The notes beneath the pieces are model-generated. The model was given only the letters and a program-made list of their open reading frames with translations, was not told where the DNA came from and did not search any database. The position numbers were made by a program, and so were the translations under genes. From NCBI RefSeq assembly GCF_025685565.1, contig NZ_JAGSYE010000003.1, forward strand, positions 620,001 through 684,000: a stretch of DNA of 64,000 nucleotides, written 5' to 3'. Shown here piece by piece: positions 9,054 to 18,122 of the stretch (positions are counted from its first letter, which is position 1; each line of letters starts with the position of its first letter). Origin of the DNA: Granulicella aggregans (GTDB lineage: Bacteria; Acidobacteriota; Terriglobia; Terriglobales; Acidobacteriaceae).

Positions 9054-10415
9054 ATGATCGCTACGATCGTTGAGTTGTTAGTCGTTCTCGGAATCATGGT
9101 GCTGGTGCATGAGTTTGGCCACTTTGCCGTCGCCAAGCTCTGCGGTGTTCGCGTCGAAACCTTCGCCATCGGCTTCGGCAAGAAGCTCGTCGGCATCCGT
9201 CGCGGCGGCACCGATTACCAGATCAACGTCCTTCCGCTCGGCGGCTATGTCAAGATGTCGGGCGACACGCCCGGCGAAGCTCCCAGCGGCGATCCCGGCG
9301 ACTTCAACGCGCATCCTCGCTGGCAGCGGATGCTGATCGCCCTGGCCGGCCCGGTCGCGAACTTCATCCTCGCGGTCTTCATCCTGACCATCGTCGCGAT
9401 GTTTCACCACGAGATCGACGACTACCTCTCCGGCCCCGCCATCAACGACTACACCGTGCGCGACACCCCCGCCGCGAAGGCCGGTATCGGACCCGGCGAC
9501 AGGATCGTCCACTACGTCGACGTCGACAATCCGGACTGGGAAGCGATCGCCATGCGGTCGCTGCTGAACATGAACCGCAACGTCCCCTTCTCGTACATCC
9601 ACGATGGGAGACGGGTCGACACCACCATCCAGGTAGCCGCCACCGAAGCCGACGCCTCCTCGGGCGACATCATCGGCCTGCTCCAGCACCTCGGCGTCGT
9701 GCCGCGTGCGCAGAACATGCCCGTCACCGTCGTCGAAGTCGTGCCGAACATGCCCGCCGCCAAGGCTGGTCTGAAGCCAGGTGACCAGATCGTCTCGATC
9801 GATGGTGTCGAGGTCCACAGCGTCGCCATGCTGCTCGCCTACATGCAGGACGAGAAGGGCAAGCCTTCCCAGTTGGCGATCCTGCGCAACGGCGCGCCCC
9901 AGATCCTTCCCGTGACTCCGGAGCAGACCACCTCCGATGGAACCAAGGGCTACCGCCTCGGATTCACCTTCGTTCGCCCCCCGGTGCATGTTGATCGTCT
10001 GCCACTCGGCGCTGCCGTCGCCGAGTCCTCGCAGGAGAACCTGAAGTCCGCGATGATGATTCGCGATGTTCTGAAGGGTATGGCCGAGCGCCGTGTCTCG
10101 CCGAAGTCTCTGCAAGGCCCGATCGGTATCGGCCAGCAGGTCGGCATGGCCGCCCGCGACAGCATCTGGACGCTGCTCCGCCTGATGGCGATGATCTCGA
10201 TCAACCTCGGCATCTTCAACCTGCTGCCCATACCGATCCTCGACGGCGGCATGATCCTTTTCCTGCTCATCGAGTCGGCCATGCGCCGCGATATCAATCA
10301 GCAGTTGAAGGAACGCGTCTACCAGGTCGCGTTCGTCTGCCTGGTCGTCTTCGCGGTGATGGTGATCTTCAACGACGTCACCAAGCTGCCCCTCTTCAGC
10401 AAGCTCAAGCCTTAA
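9054..10415 (+). CDS. rseP: Site-2 intramembrane metalloprotease RseP/YaeL
   Basis: 453 residues. The zinc site HEFGH lies at residues 19-23 in the first membrane helix, and the second ligand region NLLPIPILDGG is near residue 390. Two PDZ domains lie between (about 120-200 and 215-300). RseP cleaves membrane anti-sigma factors and leftover signal peptides. The ribosome site AGAGG lies ten bases before the ATG. Position after cdsA and dxr is the arrangement seen in many bacteria. No anti-sigma substrate is encoded in this window. Confidence 0.95.
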   Translation: MIATIVELLVVLGIMVLVHEFGHFAVAKLCGVRVETFAIGFGKKLVGIRRGGTDYQINVLPLGGYVKMSGDTPGEAPSGDPGDFNAHPRWQRMLIALAGPVANFILAVFILTIVAMFHHEIDDYLSGPAINDYTVRDTPAAKAGIGPGDRIVHYVDVDNPDWEAIAMRSLLNMNRNVPFSYIHDGRRVDTTIQVAATEADASSGDIIGLLQHLGVVPRAQNMPVTVVEVVPNMPAAKAGLKPGDQIVSIDGVEVHSVAMLLAYMQDEKGKPSQLAILRNGAPQILPVTPEQTTSDGTKGYRLGFTFVRPPVHVDRLPLGAAVAESSQENLKSAMMIRDVLKGMAERRVSPKSLQGPIGIGQQVGMAARDSIWTLLRLMAMISINLGIFNLLPIPILDGGMILFLLIESAMRRDINQQLKERVYQVAFVCLVVFAVMVIFNDVTKLPLFSKLKP

Positions 10416-10432
10416 GGCCTCCATAAAAAACA

Positions 10433-10576
10433 CGTCATCTCGACCGAAGCGACGGACAGCATCATCGTCCGTCGCGCAGTGGAGAGACCCCCGTATTTCG
10501 CTCTTGCTCTTGCCCCGGCACGACAACAACCAATGCGGGGGTCTCTCCACTCCGCTTCGCTCCGGTCGAGATGACG
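10433..10576. repeat. Dispersed hairpin element: long copy plus inverted short copy
   Basis: The long copy (10433-10500) has flanks CGTCATCTCGACCGAAG and GCAGTGGAGAGACCCCCG. Its inner 8-bp stem CGACGGAC/GTCCGTCG closes the nine-base loop AGCATCATC. About 30 bases later a short copy lacking the inner stem lies in inverse orientation (10531-10576), so the pair could fold on itself. It sits between the convergent rseP and DHH genes and could act as a transcript end. Confidence 0.85.
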
Positions 10577-10598
10577 TTTTTTTGAGGGATGATGGGAA

Positions 10599-11585
10599 CT
10601 ACTTCACTTCAGCCGCCTTCAACTCCGCCGCAACCTCCGCCGCAGCCGCCCTCGCCTCATTCTCCTGCTCCGGCTTGAAGCTGATCGCTCCCACACGTGC
10701 GTGACCGCCGCCGCCATACCGCTCGCAGATCGCAGCGAGATTCACCAGGTGGCTCGGACCCAGCTTCGTCCAGGGGTTCGTCCCCACCGAGATCTTCGTC
10801 CGGAACGACGACTTGCTCAACCCCACCACATACGTCGCCTCAGGATGCAGGTAGTACGGGATGAACTTGCTATACCCTTCCGTCGGCTGATCGGTGATAT
10901 CGAACGTCAACACACCCTTCTCGACCGTCGCGCGGCTCTTGATCAGCTCAATCGCACCAAGATGCTGCTGCATCAACGGCCCAAGAGCCTCCTGAATAAA
11001 TGCCAACTCGACAATATCCCCCAGCGGCATCGAAGTTAGCAAAGGAATCAGCTTCGGGATAACCGTCGCATCCGGCGAGCTCTCGATGATCAGGGTCAAT
11101 TTCATCGCCGGCTCGGCCATCTCCACCGCCGACTCCGCGCTCTCATACTTCGCCCCGTCGACGATGTTTGCCCAGTAGATCAGTTCCTTCAATGGCGCGA
11201 TATCGAACCCAAAGTTGGTTGATGCGATATGCGCGATAAACCCAGTGCAGGAGATGTAGTTGGGATCGAAGAACTGTCGCAGCTTCTGCGATCCATCCGC
11301 CTGCCCGGCCTCGAAGTGGGCCTTGTACTCCGGCGTCAGAAACGCGCTTTGGTGATGGTCGAACCACCACGTCAGCTTCGGCGAAGGATCGTACTTGAAG
11401 TCGACGATCGCGTTCTCATCGCCCGTGAAATCCTCCTCATTCATCACACCGTTCGCCTTGTGGACCAACCCCTGGTAAGAGTAGGTGTCCACCGTGCGAA
11501 TGCACTCGCGATGAAACCGCGTGAACAGCGAGGCGGAGCAGGCTCCGTCGAAACAATGATCGTGATAGAAAACCTGGCAGTTCAC
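10599..11585 (-). CDS. DHH-family phosphoesterase
   Basis: About 328 residues. The N-terminal metal-binding motifs are YHDHCFDGACSA, then VDFKYDP, then the hallmark DHH in WWFDHHQSAF. The C-terminal DHHA1-type substrate loop is RYGGGGHARVGAISF. DHH/DHHA1 enzymes hydrolyse small phosphodiesters (nanoRNA, pAp, cyclic dinucleotides); which substrate applies here cannot be told. I prefer the GTG at 11585, preceded by AAGGGA at about 12 bases and giving VNCQVFYHDH. An upstream GTG at 11618 is the alternative. Ala/Glu-rich C-terminal tail. Confidence 0.88.
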   Translation of the reverse strand: MNCQVFYHDHCFDGACSASLFTRFHRECIRTVDTYSYQGLVHKANGVMNEEDFTGDENAIVDFKYDPSPKLTWWFDHHQSAFLTPEYKAHFEAGQADGSQKLRQFFDPNYISCTGFIAHIASTNFGFDIAPLKELIYWANIVDGAKYESAESAVEMAEPAMKLTLIIESSPDATVIPKLIPLLTSMPLGDIVELAFIQEALGPLMQQHLGAIELIKSRATVEKGVLTFDITDQPTEGYSKFIPYYLHPEATYVVGLSKSSFRTKISVGTNPWTKLGPSHLVNLAAICERYGGGGHARVGAISFKPEQENEARAAAAEVAAELKAAEVK

Positions 11586-11682
11586 AGTGTTTTGATGTCC
11601 CTTCTCTCGCAGACGCACCCAGATCGACGGAACGAGGGTGCGAGCACCTGCGTATAGACTCCATCATAAGGAATAGAAGACT

Positions 11683-12705
11683 TTGAACGAAGAATCATCG
11701 CATCAGCCTCCCCAATCGACTCTCCAGACTGGTGGAGATTCTGCAGCAAGGGGTTTTTCGAGTTCCTCGCCCGACCCATTCGGCCTCTTCCTCGGCCCCG
11801 ACGGTCTCCGGCCCGCATGGTGCCTGCTTCTCTTCCTCGCGATTGCCTACTGCGTCTATCTCTTCTCCGGCTCGATGCTCATCTCCGCGCCTGCAGTCTA
11901 TCGGGCACTTCGCGCCACTGCCGGAAGGCCTTCGACGCTGCTCACGCTCCTGGTGAACGATGGCCCTCTGCTGCTGGCAGTCGTCGTCGCATCTTGGACC
12001 ATGTCCGCCATTGAAGACCGTCCGATCGGCAGCTACGGCCTTGGAGGAGCGCGTCGAATCACTCTTCTCCTGGCCGGCTTCGCCTGGGGAGCAACCTCGC
12101 TCTCTCTGTTCCTCGCGTTCCTCTGGAAGGCAGGATGGCTGGTCTTCGACGGGCGCCTCCTCACTGGCGGTGAGATACCGAAACAGGCGGCGATCTGGAT
12201 CGTAGGCTTCGCGCTCGTCAGCCTCACGGAGGAGTACACCATGCGCGGCTATCTCCAGTTCACCCTCGCCCACACCATCAGCGCCTTCTTCGACTCCAGT
12301 CTTGGAGCCAATCGCAGCCGCGCACTCGGGTTCTGGACGACCGCTCTGTTCCTCTCATTTCTCTTCGGCGCGGGCCATAGCAACAATCCAGGCGAATCGC
12401 CCATCGGCCTGCTCTCCGCAGGACTCATCGGTCTCGTCTTCTGTCTCTCACTTTGGCGGACGGGTTCGCTCTGGTGGGCGCTCGGATTCCACGCCTCGTG
12501 GGACTGGGCACAGTCATTCCTCTTCGGCGTAGCCGATAGCGGAACAATGGTCCAAGGGCACCTGCTCGCAACACATCCAGCAGGAAAAGTGCTGATGAGC
12601 GGTGGCGCGACCGGCCCGGAGGGGAGCATCTTCGTCCTGCCGGTTCTGGCAGCCGTGACCCTCATCGTGTTGCTCACCCTCCCGCAAAGGCAGTCCAGCG
12701 CATAA
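11683..12705 (+). CDS. CPBP-family intramembrane metalloprotease (Abi/CAAX type)
   Basis: 340 residues with about eight hydrophobic segments. The three conserved motifs of the CPBP (CAAX protease and bacteriocin-processing) family are visible: EEYTMRGYLQ (EExxxR), FLFGAGHSNN (FxxxH) and LGFHASWDW (HxxxD). The active site lies within the membrane. Known members process prenylated or signalling peptides, or give bacteriocin immunity; the substrate here is unknown. It starts at TTG 11683, with AAGGA about 11 bases before. It is divergent from the DHH gene. Confidence 0.88.
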   Translation: MNEESSHQPPQSTLQTGGDSAARGFSSSSPDPFGLFLGPDGLRPAWCLLLFLAIAYCVYLFSGSMLISAPAVYRALRATAGRPSTLLTLLVNDGPLLLAVVVASWTMSAIEDRPIGSYGLGGARRITLLLAGFAWGATSLSLFLAFLWKAGWLVFDGRLLTGGEIPKQAAIWIVGFALVSLTEEYTMRGYLQFTLAHTISAFFDSSLGANRSRALGFWTTALFLSFLFGAGHSNNPGESPIGLLSAGLIGLVFCLSLWRTGSLWWALGFHASWDWAQSFLFGVADSGTMVQGHLLATHPAGKVLMSGGATGPEGSIFVLPVLAAVTLIVLLTLPQRQSSA

Positions 12706-12722
12706 CAAACTGCCAAACGACC

Positions 12723-12788
12723 CGTCATCTCGACCGAAGCATCGCGGTAGTATCGCGATGCGCAGTGGAGAGCCCCCCGCATTTCGCC
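12723..12788 (+). repeat. Dispersed hairpin element, long type
   Basis: Flanks CGTCATCTCGACCGAAG and GCGCAGTGGAGAG-CCCCCCGCATTTCG. The inner stem CATCGC/GCGATG closes loop GGTAGTATC. It lies in the short gap between the CPBP and penicillin-acylase genes. Confidence 0.85.
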
Positions 12789-12836
12789 CTTGCTTATCCA
12801 ATTCTCACGACCGCCATATAGACTTTGGCTAAGCCC

Positions 12837-15434
12837 ATGGACTCCAACTCACGCGCTCAAGAACTTCCAGCCTCCAACAGAATCTCGCCACGCAAGCCCC
12901 GCCGCGCAAAGCTCTGGCTCGCGGGCTTTGCCTTCCTTCTCTTCCTCCTCGTGATCGCGTCCATCTGCGGCTTCTTCTACGCGCGCCACTGGATGCGGGC
13001 CTCGCTGCACGACAGCCTCCCGCAGCTCGACGGCACGCTCACGGTCACGGGCCTCTCCGCGCCCGTCACCGTCGCACGCGACGCCCACGGTGTCCCCCAC
13101 ATCACCGCAGCCTCGATGGAAGACCTCGTCTTCGCCCAGGCCTACATCACCGCCAGCGACCGCCTCTGGCAGATGGACGCGCTGCGCCGCCACGCCGCCG
13201 GAACCCTCGCCGAGATCCTCGGCAGCGGTCTCGTCGAGCACGACACCATGCAGCGCACCCTGCAACTGCGAGCCGCCGCCGACCGCGCCCTCGCCATCCT
13301 TCCCGCCGACCAGAAACACTGGCTCGACGTCTACGCCGCTGGCGTCAATGCCTCCATCGCCGCACAGAACGATCACCTCCCAATCGAATTCAAGATCCTC
13401 CGCTATACGCCTGAACCCTGGACGCCGCGCGACTCCCTGCTCGTCGGTATCGCGATGTTCCAGGACCTAACCACCACCTTCCCTGACGAACTCGACCGCG
13501 AAGCGCTATCCGCAAAGCTCTCGCCCGACCTCCTCGCCGACCTCTATCCCGTGGGCTCCTGGCGCGACCATCCCGTCGGCCAGCCCGCCGTTGATCTCAC
13601 CGCCCCGCAGCCCGAGATCGAACAGGTTCCGCTCGACGAGTCGCAAAGCCGTCTGAACTTCGAAGACCGCCTCCGGGAACTTCAACACGCTAAGGCCACG
13701 CTCGCCCAGGTCTCTGCCCGCTACGCCTGCGAAGGCTGCGTCTCAGGCTCGAACGGGTGGGCCGTCTCCGGCGCGAAGACCGCATCCGGCAAGCCGCTGC
13801 TCTCCAGCGACATGCACCTCTCGCATAATGTTCCCGGCATCTGGTACATGGCCAGTCTGGAGTCCGGCAGCTTTCACGTCTCCGGCGTGACGCTGCCCGG
13901 AACGCCGTTCGTCATCGTCGGCCACAACCAGCACGTCGCCTGGGGATTCACCAACCTCGGCGCGAAGGTGCAGGACCTCTATGTCGAACAGACTCGCGGT
14001 AGAGGTTCGAACGCGGAGTTCCAGACCACCGACGGAAGCTGGCATCCTCTGCTGCACCAGTCCGAAGTCATCAAGGTGAAGGGTGGCAAGGACATCGATC
14101 TCGACGTGACCTTGACCCTGCACGGCAACATGGCCACGCCGATCCTATCGCTCATCTATCCGCACGAGAAGCGCAAAGTCGCCCTGCGCTGGACGCTCTA
14201 TGACCCTGCTAACGTCTCGTCGCCCTTCTTCGCCATCAACTCGGCCAGCGACTGGAAGAGCCTCTGCGCCGCCGCCTCGCTCTTCGGCGGCCCCGCGCAG
14301 AATCTGCAGTATGCCGACGATCAGGGCCATATCGGCTACCACGCCATCGGCCGCGTCCCAGTGCGCGGTTCCATGACCACGCCAACGCAATTGAGTCCCG
14401 TTCCCACCGATGGACGCGATCCCCTCGGCGAATGGGTCGGCTACATCCCCTTCGAGTCCATGCCGCAGTCCTACGATCCACCCGGTGGCATTGTCGCCAC
14501 GGCAAACTCGCGCGTCACGCCCGACGGGTATCCATTCCCCATTACCCTCGACTGGGCCGAACCGTATCGCAACGAGCGCATCTGGAAGGTCCTCCAAGCA
14601 AAGTCGGGCCTCAAGCCAGCCGACATGCTCGCCCTGCAGACCGACGTCTACTCCGACTTCGACAAGGTCGTCGCCCAACGCCTCGCATACGCCATTGACC
14701 ACGCAAACGTAGACTCAACCCATGACGCCGCCAAAGCGAAGCGCCTGCACAAGGCTGCCGATATCCTTCGCATCTGGGACGGCACCGTCGCCATCGATAG
14801 CTCAGCCGCCGCCATCACCGATGCCGCTCGCCGCGCCTTCTGGCCGCTCGTGCTTGGACCAAAGCTCGGTGTATCGGAAGCTCAAGCCTCAAGCACGGAG
14901 AAAGACAACCCGGTCAATCTCTACGGCTGGGGCGAGAAGCTCTACGCCGAGGAGCAGATCATCGTCCACCAACCCGCACGATGGCTCCCGGCAAAGGACG
15001 CGGACTGGAACGCGCTGCTCACCGCCGCCGTTGAGAAAGGGCTGGCCGACGAAAAGGCACCCTCCGACCTAGAGAAGTGGCACTACGGCAACGTCCGCCC
15101 AGTCGATATCGAACACCCCATCCTCTCGCAGTCTCCCGCGCTTCGCCTGATCCTGGGCATGCCCGTCGGCACTGGAGTTCAACCCCAAAGCGGCGACGGC
15201 TCCACGGTCAAGCAGGTAGGCCGCAAGTTCGGCCCGTCAGAACGACTCACCGTCGACTTTGGCGACCTCGATCAATCCACCCTGAACGTCGTGCTCGGCG
15301 AATCTCCCAACCCCGAGAGCCCATGGTTCATGGACCAATGGCCCTTCTGGTACCACGGCACTACCTTGCCCATGCCGTTCTCGCAAGCGGCCACAACCTC
15401 AGCGACGGCGCACACCCTCACTCTAACTCCGTAA
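12837..15434 (+). CDS. Penicillin acylase family Ntn-hydrolase
   Basis: About 865 residues. An N-terminal membrane anchor or uncleaved signal lies at about residues 25-50. The family architecture is an alpha chain, a spacer, then a beta chain beginning at a self-processed serine. The candidate nucleophile is the Ser of GSNGWAVSG (about residue 305), preceded by a linker with two cysteines (YACEGCVSG). Further family features are PGIWYMASL, GHNQHVAWGFTN and a C-terminal PWFMDQWP segment. Members hydrolyse amides such as beta-lactam side chains or acyl-homoserine lactones; substrate unknown. A TTG at 12825 is an alternative start. Confidence 0.9.
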   Translation: MDSNSRAQELPASNRISPRKPRRAKLWLAGFAFLLFLLVIASICGFFYARHWMRASLHDSLPQLDGTLTVTGLSAPVTVARDAHGVPHITAASMEDLVFAQAYITASDRLWQMDALRRHAAGTLAEILGSGLVEHDTMQRTLQLRAAADRALAILPADQKHWLDVYAAGVNASIAAQNDHLPIEFKILRYTPEPWTPRDSLLVGIAMFQDLTTTFPDELDREALSAKLSPDLLADLYPVGSWRDHPVGQPAVDLTAPQPEIEQVPLDESQSRLNFEDRLRELQHAKATLAQVSARYACEGCVSGSNGWAVSGAKTASGKPLLSSDMHLSHNVPGIWYMASLESGSFHVSGVTLPGTPFVIVGHNQHVAWGFTNLGAKVQDLYVEQTRGRGSNAEFQTTDGSWHPLLHQSEVIKVKGGKDIDLDVTLTLHGNMATPILSLIYPHEKRKVALRWTLYDPANVSSPFFAINSASDWKSLCAAASLFGGPAQNLQYADDQGHIGYHAIGRVPVRGSMTTPTQLSPVPTDGRDPLGEWVGYIPFESMPQSYDPPGGIVATANSRVTPDGYPFPITLDWAEPYRNERIWKVLQAKSGLKPADMLALQTDVYSDFDKVVAQRLAYAIDHANVDSTHDAAKAKRLHKAADILRIWDGTVAIDSSAAAITDAARRAFWPLVLGPKLGVSEAQASSTEKDNPVNLYGWGEKLYAEEQIIVHQPARWLPAKDADWNALLTAAVEKGLADEKAPSDLEKWHYGNVRPVDIEHPILSQSPALRLILGMPVGTGVQPQSGDGSTVKQVGRKFGPSERLTVDFGDLDQSTLNVVLGESPNPESPWFMDQWPFWYHGTTLPMPFSQAATTSATAHTLTLTP

Positions 15435-15440
15435 GACCGG

Positions 15441-15484
15441 GTGCCCCATCCATACCGACAGCCTTATCGTCGGGATGGGTGGGA
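15441..15484 (+). repeat. Second-flank hairpin element (GTGCCCCAT type)
   Basis: GTGCCCCATCCATA, then stem CCGAC/GTCGG closing loop AGCCTTATC, then GGATGGGTGGG; the outer CCCATCC also pairs with GGATGGG. The nine-base loop has the same form as in the CGTCATCTCGACC elements although the flanks differ. It lies just before the MOSC gene and partly overlaps its leader. Confidence 0.75.
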
Positions 15485-15496
15485 ATGGAGCCAGCG

Positions 15497-16036
15497 ATGT
15501 CCAAGGTAGTCTCAGTCAGCCTCAACGGCAAACACACCTTCAGCAAGAAGACTGCGGACCGGATCACCCTCCTGGCTGGACTTGGTGTTGAAGGGGACGC
15601 GCACTGCGGCGTTCTGGTAAAGCATCGCTACCACGTAAGGAAAGACCCGACACGACCCAACCTCTGCCAGGTCCACCTCCTGCACGCAGAGCTCTTCACC
15701 GAACTCGCCGCGAAGGGAATCGCCATCGCCCCCGGCGATATGGGTGAAAATGTCACCACCTCTGGCCTAGACCTGCTCAGCCTTCCCACCAGCACTTTGC
15801 TCAAGATCGGCGCAAGCGCGGTCGTCGAAATCACCGGTCTTCGCAATCCCTGCATACAGATGAACGATCTCCGCCCTGGCCTGATGCATGCGGTGATCGA
15901 GCACAACCGCGGCAGCAAGCCCCGCATGAAGGCCGGCATCATGGGCATTGTGATCGCGGGCGGTGTTGTCCAACCCGGCGACACCATCCAAGTCGAACTG
16001 CCACCGCAACCTTGGCGTCCGATGGTCTGCATCTGA
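15497..16036 (+). CDS. MOSC domain protein
   Basis: 179 residues covering a single MOSC domain, the beta-barrel sulfur-carrier fold also found at the end of molybdenum-cofactor sulfurase and in YiiM/YuaD proteins. Supporting segments are GVEGDAHCG, GDMGENVTTSGLDL and NPCIQMNDLRPGLM with the conserved cysteine that carries or contacts the substrate. I choose ATG 15497 because GGAG at 15487-15490 is six bases upstream; ATG 15485 is also in frame. The open frame runs upstream to 15077, but that part is antisense-like noise over the hydrolase gene. The physiological partner is unknown. Confidence 0.85.
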   Translation: MSKVVSVSLNGKHTFSKKTADRITLLAGLGVEGDAHCGVLVKHRYHVRKDPTRPNLCQVHLLHAELFTELAAKGIAIAPGDMGENVTTSGLDLLSLPTSTLLKIGASAVVEITGLRNPCIQMNDLRPGLMHAVIEHNRGSKPRMKAGIMGIVIAGGVVQPGDTIQVELPPQPWRPMVCI

Positions 16037-16409
16037 AAAGCCACCACTCCAAATGAAACGTCATCTCGACCAAAGCCCGCGCTCTTGCAGGCGCAGTGGA
16101 GAGAACCCATCCCCATTGAATCGTCATCTCGACCGGAGCCGTGCAGCCTTACCGCACGGCGCAGTGGAGAGACCCCCGCATTGGCATTTGCTGTTGTCTT
16201 TTTCGTCCTTACTTTTGTTGTCATTCCTGTAGGCATCTGCGGTAATCCCGTGGCCTCAACGAGGCGAAACAGGCAACCACAACAGCCAATGCGGGGGTCT
16301 CTCCACTCCGCTGCGCTCCGGTCGAGATGACGTGTTTCTTGGGCGGTCGTAAAGAGTAGATGGAGAATGGTTTCTTACATCCCACCCCGCATACGATACC
16401 CTGTGACTC
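16037..16409. other. Intergenic region packed with hairpin elements
   Basis: 373 bases between MOSC and the large membrane protein. It holds two direct long copies (16059-16110, 16122-16182) and one inverted short copy (16288-16332). I see no gene. Confidence 0.7.
16059..16332. repeat. Cluster of three dispersed hairpin elements
   Basis: Copy 1 has the six-base loop variant GCTCTT closed by GCCCGC/GCAGGC with one mismatch, and a decayed right end. Copy 2 has stem GCCGTGC/GCACGGC with loop AGCCTTACC. The third, inverted copy (16288-16332) lacks the inner stem and mirrors the flanks, as at 10531-10576. Confidence 0.85.
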
Positions 16410-18098
16410 ATGCGCCGCGGCCCGATTCCACTCGCCTTCTACCTGGTCCCCACCGCAGCGTTCCTCGCCGTCCTTCCTCTCATCCTTCACGGCTGCTCCT
16501 GCGGCCACGACTTCGACTTCCATCTCGTCAGTTGGATGGAAGCCGCAGCGCAGTTCAAGGCTGGCAACCTGCACCCCTCATGGGCCTTCTCTCCCGCATG
16601 GAACGCTGGTGAACCGCGCTTCGTCTTCTACCCTCCCATCTCCTGGACGCTCGGCGCGATGCTCGGCCTGGTGCGCTGGTCGACAGCGCCCATCGCATAT
16701 ACCTGGATCGCCCTCGCTGCATCCGGCTTCGCCATGTACTCCCTCGCGCGAACACTCAAAGTCAGCGAGCACGCAGCCCTCATCGCCTCGCTGGTCTATC
16801 TTGCGAATCCCTACATGCTCTTCACCGCGTACGAGCGCACGGCTTACGCCGAACTGCTCGCCGCCGCATGGATACCTTTACTGCTTGCCGCCATCCTGCG
16901 CGATCGCATCACGCCGCTTCGCATCGCTATCCCCGTCGCGCTGCTGTGGCTGACAAACGCTCCCGCCGCAGTGATGGGCTGCTACTCGCTCGCCGTCCTT
17001 GCGGCCCTGCGCCTTCTCGGGCAATGGATCGACGGCCGCAGCGAATCGCGACTCAAAGCTACCATCGCTCTCGCGCTGCGAATCTTCACTGGACTCGCTC
17101 TGGGCCTCGGCCTCGCGGCCTTCTACATCCTTCCCGCAGCCTACGAACGCCGCTGGGTGCAGATCGCCATGGCGACCATCGAAGGCATGAGGATCGAAGA
17201 CAACTTCCTCTTCCACCACACCGCGGACCCTCTGCACGATGAAGTCCTGCACACCGCCTCGCTCATCGCCGTAGCCATCCTCGCCGCAGCGTTTGTCATC
17301 CTTGCCCCACTGCTCGTTCGCCCCAAAGGATCGAATGTTTCCGAGCAAACACGCCGCTATGCGATCTCTCTCGGCATCCTCGGCATCCTCATCGGAATTC
17401 TGCTGACGCCAGCCAGCGCGATCATCTGGCACATCGCACCTGAGATGACCTTCCTCCAATTTCCCTGGCGGCTTACGGCAGTCCTCGCCGCAATCCTCTG
17501 CTCCAGCCTCTCACTGCTACTAAGACGGATCAACGTTCGAAGCTTGTGGCTCAGCGTCATCGCCGTCATCGTGCTTCCGTGCATCATCTGGCCTGCTGCG
17601 AGAACCTTCAATCAATTCTGCGATGACGAAGATAACGTCGCCGCTCGCCTCGCGGTCTTTCGCACCCACATGGGCACCGACCCCACCGATGAGTACACGC
17701 CAACCAACGCCGACAACGAAGCCCTCGGCCAAGTTGACCCTCCCTTCTGGCTCACCGCCGACGGCAATGGTGCCGCGTCACCCAGAGGAGAGCGACCGGG
17801 CACATCGCCGATGAACTTCGCCGTCACATCGCCCCAGGACACCGTAGTCGTCTTGAACCTGCGCGCGTTTCCCGCATGGCTCATCCGCATCAATGGGATC
17901 GCCACCACAGCACGAGTCGACCGCGCCGACGGCCTCATCGCTGTCCCACTCAAAGCGGGCAGATCCGATATTTCAATCTCCTATGCAATGACCCTCGACC
18001 GAAAACTCGGTGACGGCATCACGCTTCTAGCACTCTGCGCTGCGATATTGATTGCCGTGCGCGGTGGACGCGATTCCACCTCCGAGCCGAGTCTCTAG
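16410..18098 (+). CDS. Large polytopic membrane protein, GT-C-like (PTPS-related membrane family)
   Basis: 562 residues with about ten hydrophobic helices. The N-terminal part with a periplasmic acidic segment (HDFDFHLVSWMEAAAQ), the loop FYPPISWTLGA and the helix YLANPYMLFTAYERTAYAE resemble the GT-C fold glycosyltransferases and the family named 6-pyruvoyl-tetrahydropterin synthase related membrane protein. The C-terminal 130 residues are a soluble beta-rich domain. A transfer of lipid-linked sugar to an acceptor outside the membrane would fit the fold, but no substrate is indicated. The next gene, a polyprenyl synthase, starts 24 bases later and could supply the lipid carrier. Confidence 0.75.
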   Translation: MRRGPIPLAFYLVPTAAFLAVLPLILHGCSCGHDFDFHLVSWMEAAAQFKAGNLHPSWAFSPAWNAGEPRFVFYPPISWTLGAMLGLVRWSTAPIAYTWIALAASGFAMYSLARTLKVSEHAALIASLVYLANPYMLFTAYERTAYAELLAAAWIPLLLAAILRDRITPLRIAIPVALLWLTNAPAAVMGCYSLAVLAALRLLGQWIDGRSESRLKATIALALRIFTGLALGLGLAAFYILPAAYERRWVQIAMATIEGMRIEDNFLFHHTADPLHDEVLHTASLIAVAILAAAFVILAPLLVRPKGSNVSEQTRRYAISLGILGILIGILLTPASAIIWHIAPEMTFLQFPWRLTAVLAAILCSSLSLLLRRINVRSLWLSVIAVIVLPCIIWPAARTFNQFCDDEDNVAARLAVFRTHMGTDPTDEYTPTNADNEALGQVDPPFWLTADGNGAASPRGERPGTSPMNFAVTSPQDTVVVLNLRAFPAWLIRINGIATTARVDRADGLIAVPLKAGRSDISISYAMTLDRKLGDGITLLALCAAILIAVRGGRDSTSEPSL

Positions 18099-18122
18099 CC
18101 CCTCGCGTATCATCGAAGATTG

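Noticed and set aside
9078..10550. 490-residue minus-strand frame opposite rseP
   Set aside because: Strongly Asp/Gly/Val/His biased shadow of rseP, which has all its motifs on the plus strand.
15077..15496. Upstream part of the frame containing the MOSC gene
   Set aside because: It overlaps the penicillin-acylase-type gene in another frame, and the MOSC fold begins at ATG 15497 with a good ribosome site.
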